DNA of 64,000 nt from Xanthostigma xanthostigma. Taxonomy: Eukaryota > Arthropoda > Insecta > Raphidioptera > Raphidiidae. The DNA lies in NCBI GenBank assembly GCA_963575645.1, contig OY754472.1, positions 4,464,001 to 4,528,000 on the forward strand, read 5' to 3'. Positions 21,434-33,453 of this stretch are shown here, one piece after another. The translations under genes were made by a program, and so were the position numbers. Below the pieces are notes generated by a model. That model saw only the letters and a list, made by a program, of their open reading frames with translations, was not told the DNA's origin and did no database searches. The number at the start of each line of letters is the position of its first letter. The stretch's first letter is position 1.

Positions 21434-21992
21434 CAGCGTTGCCAGTTTTTTTTGCCAAATCGGGATTTTGGAACTCTTTGAGTGAAAACAGCGGGATTCT
21501 TTCGTCGAAAGCGGGTCATAGTAAAAAAACGTATATAATCAGAAGTTCTCAAATACCAAATTATCTTTTTATTTAAATTAAAATTACGTTTACGTGACAA
21601 TAGATATCAAAAATAGCCATAGAAAATGTATTTTAATAAAAATATAATGTTTTAAATCAGATTTACCCTATCGTTAAATAGTTGAGTCTTATTCGTCTTC
21701 AGAATAAAAAAAAAAAACAGAAATCAAAATCAAAAAAGTTTTATTCATTAGAAAAATATGGCGTTGCAATCAATAGTCTGTGGAGTGAGTGTTACAAATT
21801 GCAACTTACAATAAGAGAATAATTATTTATAAGAATTACTTATTCATGATATTTCTGAGAAGATTTAACTTCTTTTAAAGTTATCCCCGAGCTATCCCCG
21901 AAAAGCGGGACTGAGCCTGTCCCGCGCGGGACATTTAATTTTGATATAAAAATCGGGACGTCCCGCCAAAATCGGGACGTCTGGCAACGCTG
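21434..21992. mobile_element. hAT-like MITE, 559 bp
   Basis: The ends CAGCGTTGCCAG and CTGGCAACGCTG are exact inverted repeats, with cgggatt / aatcggga-type subterminal repeats. The candidate 8-bp flanks GAATCTAG and GTATCCAA match at only 5 of 8, so the target duplication is eroded or the edge is slightly off. No coding content. Confidence 0.7.
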
Positions 21993-22529
21993 GTATCCAA
22001 TCTTTTTTGATAGTTACGCATTTATCGTACATACTAAATTAAGATTGTTTTCAGTTGATTTTAACTGGTTTTTTCTATTTATCTGCTTGTCTGTACATCC
22101 GTTTCAGACTCCGCCCCTCGTGTGGACACTGTTGAACTTGATACAAATACAAACAAAAGAACGATCACAGCCACATGTATACATAAAATACGTTCAACGA
22201 TTCGCATTTGTTTGTGTTTATATATATACGAATTCATGTTTCTATATAAAGGATTTAAAAATAATTCTCTTGTTTCGCTCGACTAACATTTTCCTGTTAT
22301 TTTATTCACTTGTTTATATTACGTACAGGGTGATAACATTCACGTGTACACAGTTACTAGCTCGAAAATCTATATGTACATTATACAGAATGTTTATAAA
22401 AAAAACGCCATATTATTACAATGTCTAATAATAATCATTACGATTAAATTCCAGTATAATACAGCATATTTTTTCACTGAATTTGTGAAAGCATATACTA
22501 AACGATTATAATATAAGAAGAATTTAAAA
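21993..22529. other. Spacer, no gene recognised
   Basis: A 127-codon open frame at 22,045-22,428 is hydrophobic and AT-driven, without a recognisable family. The part near 22,380-22,420 (cagaatgtttataaaaaaaa) recurs in reverse at 23,310-23,345, indicating repeat content. Confidence 0.45.
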
Positions 22530-23022
22530 TAATAATAATAATAATGCGTTTAACGTCCGTTTCTCGATTTTATATCATAACAGACGCCATTCGCACCATT
22601 ACTATTTTTTTTACCACACTTCCCGTTATTTTCTACAATTTTTAATCTTCAACTTAATTAATAGCAATGGGCGAATGAAGCAATTTTTAGGAAATTAGGA
22701 TAAGGCAGGCAAATTTTGAGCATAGGAGTTTGACAGGTAATAATCGGCCATGGCCTTGAACAAGGAACCATCTCGATATTTATCTGGAATTATTGAGGGA
22801 AACCATGGAAAATCTCAACAAGATGGCCGGTACAGGAATTACCGTTTCTCGGCGAGAGGCAGCAGGAAAAAGTCCCGGCTACATCTGCCCCCGCTGGGAT
22901 TCGAACCCAGTACCTCCCGAATGCGAGTCTAGTGCTCTCACCGCTACATTTAAAATGTCACTGTCGAGACTTGAACCCGAAATAACCAATTTCGCGTTGA
23001 GTTACTTAACCCTACAGTGCCT
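22530..23022 (-). mobile_element. SINE with two tRNA-like heads and a LINE-matching body
   Basis: On the minus strand: a tRNA-like block (23,022-22,959) whose ends CACTGT and ACAGTG pair, with GGGTTCAAGTCTCG as B box; a second block (22,947-22,886) with GGTTCGAATCC as B box and loop CTCGCAT; a body from 22,885; and an (ATT)n tail at 22,530. The body matches, in the same sense, the LINE 3' coding end and 3' UTR at 60,645-60,750 (ctgcctctcgccgaga, acggtaattcctgtaccggc). Body-only copies lie at 2206 and 46,160. Confidence 0.8.
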
Positions 23023-23639
23023 AAGACAGTTATTTTTGATTTCTATCATATATAGCACAATGCACCGCAGAATAGACTACCTGCGAGAGCTAATATTTTT
23101 AATAACAACACCATAAGAATGTTGACTTTCTCCATTTAGCTGGACAGTCCATTGCAATAATTTTCCTATACTGGGACGTTAACATACGAAAAAAAAAGTT
23201 AAATGTAGCTTGACAACAGAGTTCACGTTGAAAAAAATTATAATTAGGGACTTTTTGAAGTATTTCTAGAATGTTAATTGAAATTGAACAATAATTTAAT
23301 AGCTGTTACGGTTTGCGGCGTTTTTTAGGAAACATTCTGTATACATAAAAGTTTAATTATAACTTCAGTTCGATTTTCACAAAACTTCCTACATATTTTT
23401 AATTCGAATTAACTTATTGACCGCGACGGACAAGGTATTTCGGTTATTTTAATTTACTAAAAGCTAATAATAGTTCGATATTTTTCTTTAAATTGGCACA
23501 GATTATTAACTTCGTATGTAGGTTTTTTTTTGTGCAAAATACAACAGATTATTAAGATTTAGAAATATGTTCAGACAGTAGACACAAATTATCCGAGCTG
23601 ACAATTGAATATTTAATAACTAAATTTCATTTGTTATTT
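23023..23639. other. Spacer, no gene recognised
   Basis: The block near 23,310-23,345 is an inverted match to 22,375-22,420. Otherwise nothing was recognised. Confidence 0.45.
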
Positions 23640-23705
23640 TTAGAGTTCCATACATCTGATTAAAAAAAACGGAACCCTTATTAGGATCACTGTCTTGTCT
23701 ATATT
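23640..23705 (+). mobile_element. RTE-type LINE 3' fragment
   Basis: tttttagagttccatacatc followed by cggaacccttattaggatca resembles the RTE 3' region at 44,950 and 20,040. Short and truncated. Confidence 0.5.
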
Positions 23706-23725
23706 ATGTCTGCAGTCACAGATTA

Positions 23726-24172
23726 CACCTATCCCCCGATTTACATGGTAGATACGTTCCTGAGAAAAACGTGTAAATCGAAAATTAAAAATTTTCAAGT
23801 CAAAACCGTGTAAATCGAAAAGCTTGCAGAAAATGCATAATTTTGCTATTTAACAATTGTGATTTTTTTCAATATTTTTAGGTGTACACAGAAATAAAAA
23901 CTAAAATCTTTCTGAAACTGTGAAACTTTCACTCAAATACAATTTTCCGTAGATAAAACTTTAATTTTATGCGAAGAAATATAGACACAGTGTGCGTGTG
24001 CAGCAAGTCAGCACATAAGCTCGGGATTCCCCGTGAGATGTGTACACAGCGCACGTGTTCAATCACAGTAGCATTTAGTAGAGTGCGATAAAAACAAAAA
24101 AAAACTTATTTGGAAAACCGTGTAAAAGCGAAAACGTGTAAAACAAGTACCGTGTAAATCGGGGGATGGGTG
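23726..24172. mobile_element. DNA element with TA target site, 447 bp
   Basis: The ends cacctatcccccgatttaca and, in reverse, cacccatcccccgatttaca are inverted repeats flanked by TA on both sides (23,724-23,725 and 24,173-24,174), as in Tc1/mariner/pogo elements. The motif gtgtaaatcg recurs inside near both ends. No transposase reading frame. Confidence 0.85.
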
Positions 24173-25275
24173 TATTTTCTCCGAATCTACTGGACGAAAA
24201 AAAATGAAATTCGGTACATATGTAGAGTTAGATCACCCAATCACGGACGTATAGCGTAAATAAACGAATTTTTGGTTAATTTTATTGTCGAACACATTTT
24301 TCAAATAAATGTCGAAAGCAACACTAGTTTTTTTTTTAAATTTTCTAATAAAACTACTTAACTACGTATTTATTTTTAAAAATTGTATAATATAAATGAA
24401 CACTTAATTCACAGTATTTTAATCACCTATAATTTGTAAACACTTGTTATCAGTATTATCAGTAATCTCGTAAGTAATTACTAATTACTATTCATTCACA
24501 AATAGTAGCATATTATGTAAACAAAGTGTTTTTTTTTCGCTGTATCAAAAGCAATTAAAAAATTCACAGAAGGTAAATAATTTATATTTAAATAACGCCC
24601 TGTTATGTTCTGTTAACTTGATAAAGGAACGGAATTTCACAGACGAAATTAGGTTTTAGTAACTATTTTGGATATGTAATAAATTATTTACTTAATTCGA
24701 AAAATGTTTTTGAAGTGAAACTTCGTAAAGCGAGCCACAATGAAACTGAAAAATTAGAAAGAGGGCAACCTTCTTTTTAGTAAGAGAGATATCAAACATT
24801 TTTTGGAGATATTAGATGCAGCGTGAAAATTTGTGAAACGCTTCTTTTGTAATGTCTGAACAAAAAATCGAAAATTTATAAGTTACTCAATAATATTTTG
24901 TTACAAATATTATTATTATTATTCTGATTTATTTTTAAATTTTAAGTGAATAATCGAACATTGTATGCAAAAATTAAAAATAAAAAACAATGACCTTCCA
25001 ATGCGAAATAACAATCAAAATTTGAAACAAAACGGTTCGCAAGAGGCGAGCCCACGTGTGATCGTTATTTCAAAATCATTTTCGCTCTTTTACAATGTTA
25101 TCAGTGATTTATTTAATATTAATATACAAACTCTGATAATGTACACGCGCTAGTTTTTCTTTTAATATGTAAACCTACGTGATGTTCACAAATCGATTCC
25201 AGGGATGTATAAAAAACGTTTTATCTAAATTGAACTTAGGATGTGTCGTGCATAGTGTTGCCACGTGTCCGGCTT
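24173..25275. other. AT-rich spacer, no gene recognised
   Basis: No coding, RNA or element signature was recognised across this stretch. Confidence 0.45.
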
Positions 25276-25636
25276 TAGCAAAATGTATTTCGTTTGCGAT
25301 TCGGCGTCTGAACTAATAGCTTTGTGCAAATGCTGCCAGATTTGCTTCTGAACTAATAGCTTTGAGCAAATTCTATCAGACGTCGCTACTTGGTACTAAC
25401 TAAAACACTTCTTTTGGTTTGCTTCTAAACTAATAGCTTTGAGCAATTCCAATCAGATATCGCTACTTGGACTAAAACAGGTTTTTTTTTGACAAAAAAC
25501 CATAATTTTGTACAAAACATTTAATAAAAACTATCCTATAGTATAAGCAAGACTCACTGACAAAATGTCATTAAAATCGGTTCAGTGGTTTCGGAGATTA
25601 GCGCGGAAGAGCATCGTGACACGAGATTTTTATATA
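25276..25636 (-). mobile_element. Helitron, inverted partner, truncated at its 3' end
   Basis: In reverse it begins atatataaaaatctcgtgtc, then gcgctaatctccgaaaccac and attttgtacaaaat. It stops at gcaaaatgtatttcgtttg without reaching the CTAG end. The block gaactaatagctttg recurs three times, a local expansion. It abuts the next Helitron head to head. Confidence 0.75.
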
Positions 25637-25936
25637 TCTCTATATATAAAATTTCCGTGCCACAATTTTGGCCGCGCCAATCTTCGAAACCACTAAACAG
25701 AATTTAATGAAATTTTGTAAATGTGTAAATGTGCTTGGTGCAACTTACGCTATAGGGTAGTTATTATTAAATATTTTGTACAAAATGACGATATTTTCTC
25801 AAAAAACTTGTTTTAGTAACATGTAACGACATCTGTTAGAATTGACTCAACGCTATTAGTTCAGAAGCAAACAAAAAAAAAACATTTTGCAGAATTATAT
25901 CTATCGCACCCGGGTGAAACCGGGACGGACCGCTAG
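25637..25936 (+). mobile_element. Helitron, short family, complete
   Basis: Begins A^TCTCTATATATAAAA, contains cacaattttggccgcgcc, ttgtacaaaatgacg and ctatcgcacccgggtgaaac, and ends gaccgCTAG^T. Noncoding. Confidence 0.8.
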
Positions 25937-26364
25937 TACATATATATAAGTATACTATATAGATTTGTCTTCCCCAATACTAACTCACGAAAGTGTCTGT
26001 GCATTCATTACACAGGAAATCTGACGGTGGGCTCCCATTCTACTTATAAACATTTGACAATATAAAACAAATGAAAGCTGTGCTCTGACCCTAAACAAAT
26101 GCTTGCAATGGTCACAGTTGTTGCACAATAATACCTGTGTACGTAGCTAGCTGATGTTTTGAACGACCTGTGTAAGCATTTTAACTCCCACAGTCACCAA
26201 GTACGTGTGGCTGATAAAGAATTCGCAAAGCGCATGCTCAATGCATTTGTAACACCTGCTTTCAATTGCGCGTATTTATTTACCTGAGTAAGTACAGTGG
26301 AACCGCAAATGCAATGATGTAATGTTATTATTACAATTGTATACACACAGTGAACCAATAGGCA
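25937..26364. other. Spacer, no gene recognised
   Basis: No feature recognised. Confidence 0.45.
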
Positions 26365-26745
26365 TGAGGACAGATTTTGAAATCCTGTTCTATAATGTAG
26401 GTACACGTCCGCACTATTTCCGAAAAAAAAAATTGTTTCAGCAATTAATTCAATTTTAACTCAAATTATTGCATTTTTATCTTCCTGTTTTGAAATAATC
26501 GCGGAAACGCTTGTGACGTCACGCCTGTGGTGACAGCTGACATTATATGTTGTATTTATGGATGTAGGGCTGTCGTGCAGAGGTGTTTCGTACAAATGTA
26601 TGTAAATTTACTTATAATGATATGATTTATATTAAGTGTTTTCTTAAAAGTAGGTACTTAGTAGTAAATTTCTTTAGCGGCAAGTTAACTAACCTCAAAA
26701 ATAACCTATGACATAAATGTTATAAAATATCACAAAAAAGACTTA
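26365..26745 (+). repeat. Copy of the 3050 repeat
   Basis: Matches 3050-3440 (cagattttgaaatcctgttc, gcttgtgacgtcacgcct, gcaagttaactaacctcaaa). Here the gtgacgtcacgcct block is single, not duplicated. Confidence 0.7.
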
Positions 26746-27429
26746 ACAACAAAATCAACTAATTAAATGATGTAGAAGTGAATGATCGCAACAAAAATTT
26801 AAGCGACACGGTAATTATTTACTTCAAATGTTTATATTCTCTTTGATTTAAGAAGGCGTGACGTCATTCGGTGTTTCAGTCAACATGGCCGATTGCAGTA
26901 TTTTATACTTTTATTTTATTAAAAATCTTATTAATCTCAATGTTTATATTAGCAGTGAGTCATTTTTTAGAATCCTTCTAACATATATTTTTCTCTAAAA
27001 CCATTTATTCTTTGATTCTTTTATACTGTCATCATGCCTATTGTATTCATTTGGTCAAAAAAATAACAGATAAATTGTAGGTTATGTTTCCAGTGCGTGA
27101 TGACGTATATTATGGCGAAATAACATAATGAGATTCTTGTTGAGATGCGACGAAACGGCAACACTACTCCCGGTTGAATTTATCACAAAACTTCAAATAG
27201 GATTTTAATTATTTCCAGATATGTTACAAAGTAAAATTCATATTTAATAAAAATAAGATAACATTCGATTGCTGTTTGTGTACCTTACAAATATTTATTA
27301 TTTACATTTCAAAATTTTAAAAAATATGGATTTCGTTTGTAAATAGAAAATGTCAGTATTTAAATAACAGTTCCTGGTATAAACTCACGTATCATTTTAA
27401 TCTTGTGTATCTACTTAAAAAAACACTAA
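26746..27429. other. Spacer, no gene recognised
   Basis: No feature recognised. Confidence 0.45.
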
Positions 27430-27620
27430 TGCCCATATTCACCGAGCGTAAGTAGTTATTTATTCGGTTCATTTGTTTTACAGGTAGCTATTTCTCCTAA
27501 TAAATAGCGATAATTCAATTCACCAACCATAATTATGTTTACTGCAGGTATAAATCTATTCTGTGTTACTTCGAGGGTATAAATATTTATTCGCCTGCTA
27601 AAATAATAATATCCGCTACA
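27430..27620 (+). repeat. Dispersed repeat V; inverted copy at 30,235, third at window end
   Basis: The strings tagttatttattcggttcat, gtttactgcaggtataaatc and tatttattcgcctg recur in reverse at 30,235-30,405. The left part recurs at 63,930-64,000. Class unknown. Confidence 0.65.
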
Positions 27621-28454
27621 TAGAGCATAATACTGTTCAATCTGAAAAAATAATAACTTCACCGAACCAAAAAAATGCGAAAAGTTCACGTCAGATCAGG
27701 AGACGCAACGGTTCTTATATTTACTGAATACTGAAAATTAAAATACTCACAACGGAACTGAAATTCGGTAACTAATGACACGTTTCTCTTCAAATTCACC
27801 TGAAATGTTTTTTCGCTTTGTTCTTAAATTAAACTTCAAATGTAAAATGACGTATATAAACCAGTTCTCACAAATCAGCACAGCCATTGACCTTTCTTAA
27901 CGTTTTTCGGCTTGAATTGTTCTGTTTGTATTTATTTATATTTAGACTTCCCGAAATTGCATGTACCTAGTATCTACTACAATAAATAATTCATATTATA
28001 TTATCTTTATGACTTTTTTCCTTGATTGAGAAAAATGTTAAGTATCTTAACAAAAACTTCTAAAACTCGTTAAGTAATTTATGGCTCCTTATATAGTTTT
28101 TTTTTTGTATAAAACCAAAGACGTAAAATATAAATGGACCTAGCTTAACCCTATATTAGTTAATACAAGGTTGTGATGACAACATTCAATATAAAGAGAA
28201 AAGCATTCGTCTTTTTCTAAAATCAAAAACTGTGTCAAAACTTTGTACAAAAAGCTACTTACATAATGTTTGATAACGCAGAAAGATATTTTAACTTTTT
28301 ATTTTCAAACTAGAGTGACCTGTGCGAATTATTCACACTAAATAAGTATAATAATTATCACTTTACAAAATTATTTTTTAAATATAATTGCAAGTATTCA
28401 ATTCGTTTCTAATTTTGCACACTGCTTATAACGTTCTTCTTTTTGTTGTATTAC

Positions 28455-28610
28455 AATATGAAGCTCAGATGACAGATCGAAGAAATATTTTACTAAAGTT
28501 GTCATATAGCATTGCTGTGGCGTTTACAATATGACGGTCAGATGACAGATCGAAGTGTTGACGTTGTTTCAAAATTAAAGCCGTCAGATGGCAGACGTTG
28601 TTCAGCGTTG
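28455..28610 (+). repeat. Short interspersed direct repeats
   Basis: acaatatga then tcagatgacagatcgaag occurs at about 28,454 and 28,529, with a weaker third block (gccgtcagatggcagacg) near 28,581. Function unknown. Confidence 0.6.
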
Positions 28611-28974
28611 CTGTATTTTAATTAATTTACAAAAACAAAAGCAATAATAAATTTTTAAGTTGTCGATGTCAGTAGAGCAAGCAGTTATCTGTAAAATGAT
28701 ATATAATTTATGTGGAGAAATTGTGAGGTTTTTTCTAAAAAGGGAGGCAAACATCTTAACCTTAGCGTATTAATATATATGATGATAGGTAAACACGTTT
28801 TCCTAATCAAACTACAATTCAAATATCCTTAACTCTAGGACAGATAACAATCGTACATATTTTCATATGGCATTTTCAACAAAAAATTAAGACCCCATAG
28901 TTAGAGGAAAGTTGACAGTTATTTTTAATATGATCAAATTTCTATAGTCGAATAACTGAGCGTAGGCAATGATA

Positions 28975-29457
28975 TCTAAATATATAAAAGAAAAGCGTGA
29001 TTGGCTGACAGCTGATCTATCAACGTACAGCTCAAACCACCGGACGGATTGGGCTGAAATTTGGTACACAAATAGTTATTATGACGCAGGCATCCACTAA
29101 GAACAGAATTTTGGAAATTCAATTCCTAAAAGGGTGTAACGGGGACTCAAGAAATCCTATAAATAAATTTATCAATTCGAAAATGCGCAGGATTACTCAT
29201 GTCAACAAATAAATAAACACGTGTTTCATGCTTTTTCAAAAACAACCTCTTCAGAGGGTGAAAAGAAGTAAATAGTCTAAAAATCAACATAGGTATCATT
29301 TTCAAGGTTTGTCAGGACGTTGATCACGTGAATGTCATCAATTTTGAAATGTATTAGGGGGGCAGGGACTACGTCGATAAAGGAGTAACTATGCCAAATA
29401 ATGGGAATATATCCGTGTTTAGTCACAATCGCATGCGAAGCCGCTGGTAACGGCTAG
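28975..29457 (+). mobile_element. Complete Helitron, 483 bp, third family
   Basis: Starts A^TCTAAATATATAAAAGAAA and ends ctggtaacggCTAG^T, matching Helitron insertion between A and T. The subterminal block gattggctgacagctgat is visible. No coding sequence. A 3' fragment of the same family is at 1351-1525. Confidence 0.85.
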
Positions 29458-30234
29458 TATTTTAAAGGTTACTAGGCCGTATTAGCAGTACTTGCGCCCG
29501 AATTTTGTTGTAATAAAAAGTGTTATATGACTTTGATTGTACAAAAGTATCCCAAAAAAGATAATTAATTAACTTGAAGATCAAAGAGTGAAAAAACATA
29601 GTTTATAGCGTTTCTGGAATCATAAAACACATTTCATAAAAAGTCTAATCACAACTCGTCAAATAGTAATTTTTAAGTTAAATTCGTTCAAACATACATA
29701 CGAAGAAATGTTTGTAATAGTATAGTTGATTTGTACAATGTTTCAATATTCAATTTTAAAGTAAACATTTTTTCAACAAAATTGATAGCGATAAAAGCTG
29801 ATAAATAAACATATTTATAAAATTGGAATAAAAATATACTCAACCTTAGAAAAACGATAGTGTTTTAATCTACTGGATTCAACTTATTTTTAGAGTTGTA
29901 TATGATTTTTTTATTATAATTTATGGTCTGAGCCTTAAAGTTGCTTTATCGTAGGTCAGGGACAAATTTTTCATTTCTTATCGCAAAAAATAAACTGTTT
30001 TTTCTTGAACGTAAAAGTGATAAAATTCTTGACACTTAACAACAAATAAATGATACACAAGTAAGATCCATAAAGGCCTTTTTAATATATTTTTAAAACA
30101 TTCAAGTAAAATTAAAAACCTTTACAAATATTTGTCGCCGAAATTACAACTATACACGTCCTAAAAGGTTAAATTCTCAAAAGTAAACTGTAGATATAAT
30201 GTTCCACGTTTATAGGTTAGGTATTATGATCTAT
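29458..30234. other. AT-rich spacer
   Basis: No feature recognised. Confidence 0.45.
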
Positions 30235-30405
30235 GTGGCGGCCATTATTATTTTATCAGGCGAATAAATATTCATGCCCTCGAAGTAAGACAGAATAGAT
30301 TTATATACCTGCAGTAAACATATTTATGGTTAGTGAATTGAATTATCGCTATTTATTCAGAGGAATAGTTACCTGAAGAACAAATGAACCGAATAAATAA
30401 GTTTT
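30235..30405 (-). repeat. Repeat V, inverted copy
   Basis: Reverse match to 27,430-27,620 (caggcgaataaatattcatg, atagatttatatacctgcag, gaacaaatgaaccgaataaa). Confidence 0.65.
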
Positions 30406-31061
30406 TGCTTGTTTTGTGGTGAAGAGTTATTCTTTCTCACGCAGCGCTCCTTCCCCGAAGGCACTGCTGCCAACAAAAGTCAGTTACTCAGTGCTCAAAT
30501 AGATTTACTGAAATTTACTGTATCTATTGGCATTTGTACGCTTGATTAAACGTCAAGAATCATTAAAAATTGAAAGTATCAAAAGAAATGAAAATACAGT
30601 ATGCATAAATGACACGATTTTACAGTTAGGAATGCGTACCAACGTTTTCAGAGTAAATAATTCACATAAATCTTTGTGGTTAGACCGTTTCACATTGGCA
30701 GAACTGATAGACTACTGTTTTCGTGTACGCCATACGACCTCTAAGTGAATGTCGAGGTAATACTTTCTCAAAATAATATAATCTCATAAACAAACAAACA
30801 TTCTTATTAAGATTTATTTACTCTCATAGAAACTTTACATTTATTTGGCTCCCAAAACTAATCGATCACAAGTTCTTGTATCGACAGGGATTAAAAAAGA
30901 AGACGTACATCATTGTTAAACCGATAGAACGGCGACAATCAAATTGATTGTTATCGAAACATCAACAATAAATTTTGATAAACACTTATTTCAATCTTAC
31001 TTCAAGGCAACTTAGATGCTTGAAGAGAAAAATATGAAAATAACTTCAAAAAAAAACCGGT
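30406..31061. other. Spacer, no gene recognised
   Basis: A 73-codon frame at 30,527-30,748 has no recognisable domain or splice context. Nothing else. Confidence 0.45.
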
Positions 31062-31375
31062 CAACCGAGGGTTCCGTACAAACTTGCAGGTATGTAAATA
31101 GTTCGTCCATCACGGAAATCGAGTCTCGAAGTTTTCCCGCTTTGCCGTTGGAGAACTGTTGTCTCCATACATCGACAAACGTCGCGGTCAGTTTGCCAAC
31201 TAAGCGTGTAATTGCAATGTGTTCAGATGGACTACTGAACGGTACTGTACCTCGTGGCTATATCCGATAGCCTAGTTGTCGTACCGTGTTGTATGCGAGA
31301 GTTCTCATATTGTGCTGTATAAACGCACGGGTAGCGGGCGCTTGTTTCGTTTAGAACTATGTACGTGCGTAGCAT
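31062..31375 (+). repeat. Repeat W, copy
   Basis: Matches 14,226-14,500, including gagggttccgtacaaacttg at its left edge and gttgtatgcgagagttctca inside. Confidence 0.65.
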
Positions 31376-31384
31376 GTTGTTGAG

Positions 31385-31605
31385 GTTTAAAAACATTTTT
31401 TTTGTGATATGTAACTACAAATTTATGGTTTTCGGATTTTTCCCTTTACTTGTGCTATATAAGACATTGCTTCTTGCCTAATTTCATGATTCTAGGTTCA
31501 CGGGAAGTACCCTATAAGTTTTGATTCCCAAGAGTTATTGAGACACACAAACAACACAAAGTGATCCTATAAAGAGTTCCTTTTGAGGTGCGTACCCTAA
31601 AAACG
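31385..31605 (-). mobile_element. RTE-type LINE 3' region
   Basis: On the minus strand it reads tttagggtacgcacctcaaa, aaggaactctttataggatc and onward to tcatgaaattaggcaagaag. This is the 3' region seen also at 37,400-37,494. No coding part remains. Confidence 0.6.
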
Positions 31606-32319
31606 ATAAAAATTGCCCAGGGAGTCAGAAAACCGTAAGCGATACTTACAACAATATTTCTCATAACCTACCCTGATCAAGAATTTATTTACTCTCTCAG
31701 TAGTGGGCTGTGCAACAATGTTTGGATAGACGTAAGTTATTTGTTTTCTGGTTGCGTGGTATAATTAGTGTGTAAAAAGCTATGTTTTAGTGAAGACCGA
31801 GACAGGCGCGGAACAGTCGGTAATAGGCCAACAGGAGAGTGACTGGGTATTGATTAATGACGGCGACACAAGGCAGAAGCTTCTGTTGTGTGTGTGGCCT
31901 GAATCAAAATGTGTGTCAGCTCTTGACCTATAAACTGGCCAGGTCGGGCCAGTCGCGAAACAATAGATTCTGTCCAATTACATCGAATGTGTAATATCGA
32001 AGCGCACTTTTGTTTTATACCGTTTTTCTATTCGGCTGTGTATGCAATTACTATACTATTTGCTAACGCAGTTTTTGGTGTTACTTGTTATCATTTTCAA
32101 AATCATGTTGATTTCAAATAAACAATGGCATGAAGACTAATTTCAAAAAATTAGACTTAGATTTAGTAGTAGTTGTAATACTATGTTTAACACGAGCGCT
32201 AGCGAGTTTTAACAGTTACACGAGTCGTAATACAATTACGTACTAGGTGAATATGGTACTTTTTGTATACACGTATCTACCTCCTACAAAATAGTTAACT
32301 TTCACTCAATTTTCAAAAT
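31606..32319. other. Spacer, no gene recognised
   Basis: No feature recognised. Confidence 0.45.
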
Positions 32320-32567
32320 TTGAGACATATTTTTGATCCTCGGATACGTTTTTTGAAGAACTCCTCCCTTTTCACACTGCGGGAAAGTCTGCTCCTGCCA
32401 AAAATATCATCCCGCAAAGCTTCATTGTATAATGTAAAAAATAAAGACAATATAAAACAAATTGAAAAATATATAAAAAAATATCAAGTGGAATATGGGA
32501 TATTTCAAAAAAGAAAAATAATGGAATCTTCATTGTGTAAGGCAGACGCAGTTTTTATGGTATATGG
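32320..32567 (+). other. Unrecognised open frame, interrupted by a hAT element
   Basis: The frame is Lys/Ile-rich and open for about 83 codons up to the hAT target site; its last 18 codons beyond that point come from the hAT. It has no recognisable domain. Past the hAT, at 32,881-33,138, a separate 85-codon frame (start ATG, stop TAA) is also unidentified. Both could be remnants of an old mobile-element protein or chance frames. Confidence 0.2.
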
Positions 32568-32814
32568 CAGGGGTGGCGACCCTTTCTACACCTACGTGAC
32601 AATTTTTTTCAAAAATTTTTAATGTAGCCATGATGTGCCAACAAGCAGTCAAAGAAATTTTGTTGTAAAAAAATGAATCAAACATATAGATAAAAAGAAT
32701 AATTTCGATAGACTGAGAGTCATGAAAGTTTTTCGTATTTATTATTTGGTGATGGTCAACTTTTTCGACATCTAGCATAATAACCTGTTGCGTGCCCAAG
32801 GTATGCCACCCCCG
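32568..32814. mobile_element. hAT MITE, 247 bp, exact 8-bp target duplication
   Basis: Begins CAGGGGTGGCGACCC and ends in the inverted GCCACCCCCG. GTATATGG flanks both sides (32,560-32,567 and 32,815-32,822). A truncated relative is at 37,495-37,680. No coding sequence. Confidence 0.9.
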
Positions 32815-33453
32815 GTATATGGTATACCAGGTATCCGACTATAAAATATTAATATTTCTGTTTCTCCTTTGAAGTAATAAATGGAAACTCGTGTCATCAC
32901 ATGGGTTGCTTCATTTTGGGCTAAAACCGACAATTTTTTCGCTAAAAGAAATATTCATAAAAACAAAATTACAAAACTAGACATTAACACAACAGAATTA
33001 TTTTTCCCCAGAAACAAATTTATGTATATATGCGAAAAGAATCGAATTGATAAAAAATTGTTGACCCATAGTGGGTTCATCAATTTCATTAGAGGCCCTG
33101 AATATTACAGAAAGGAGCGAGTTCAACGATTCATGTAAACACAAGCTTTGTTTTTTATATCAATCCCAAACGCTTCTAAATTTTGCTTTCTAAAATAGTC
33201 ACTTGTATAAACGCCAATTCAAAAGAGTAAAACGCCACGAAAGTTTAAACGACAAATCGAAATGGATTTTCAGGAAATAGTTTCAAAATAAGTAATTAAA
33301 TTTTCTTATCGAGATGATCAAAAGTTAGATTTTGGTGTAAATATAATCGTAGTTACGATCATAGATGCCCAGGGCAAGGGGAACCTAATTTAGCACTTCA
33401 AATCTTTGACTAATTTAGCACTCTCAAAAATTTTACTAATCGCTGGTCTAGAC

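Noticed and set aside
22045-22428. 127-codon open frame as a gene
   Set aside because: Composition follows the AT-rich background, no domain, no splice sites, and part of it lies in repeated sequence.
22793-23116. Protein containing a PRWDSNPVPP-type segment
   Set aside because: This is the well-known false translation of a tRNA-derived SINE head, not a protein.
32881-33138. 85-codon frame with ATG and stop as a small gene
   Set aside because: A pyrimidine tract and AG precede it, but no joining frame or recognisable family was found. Kept only as a note in the 32,320 entry.
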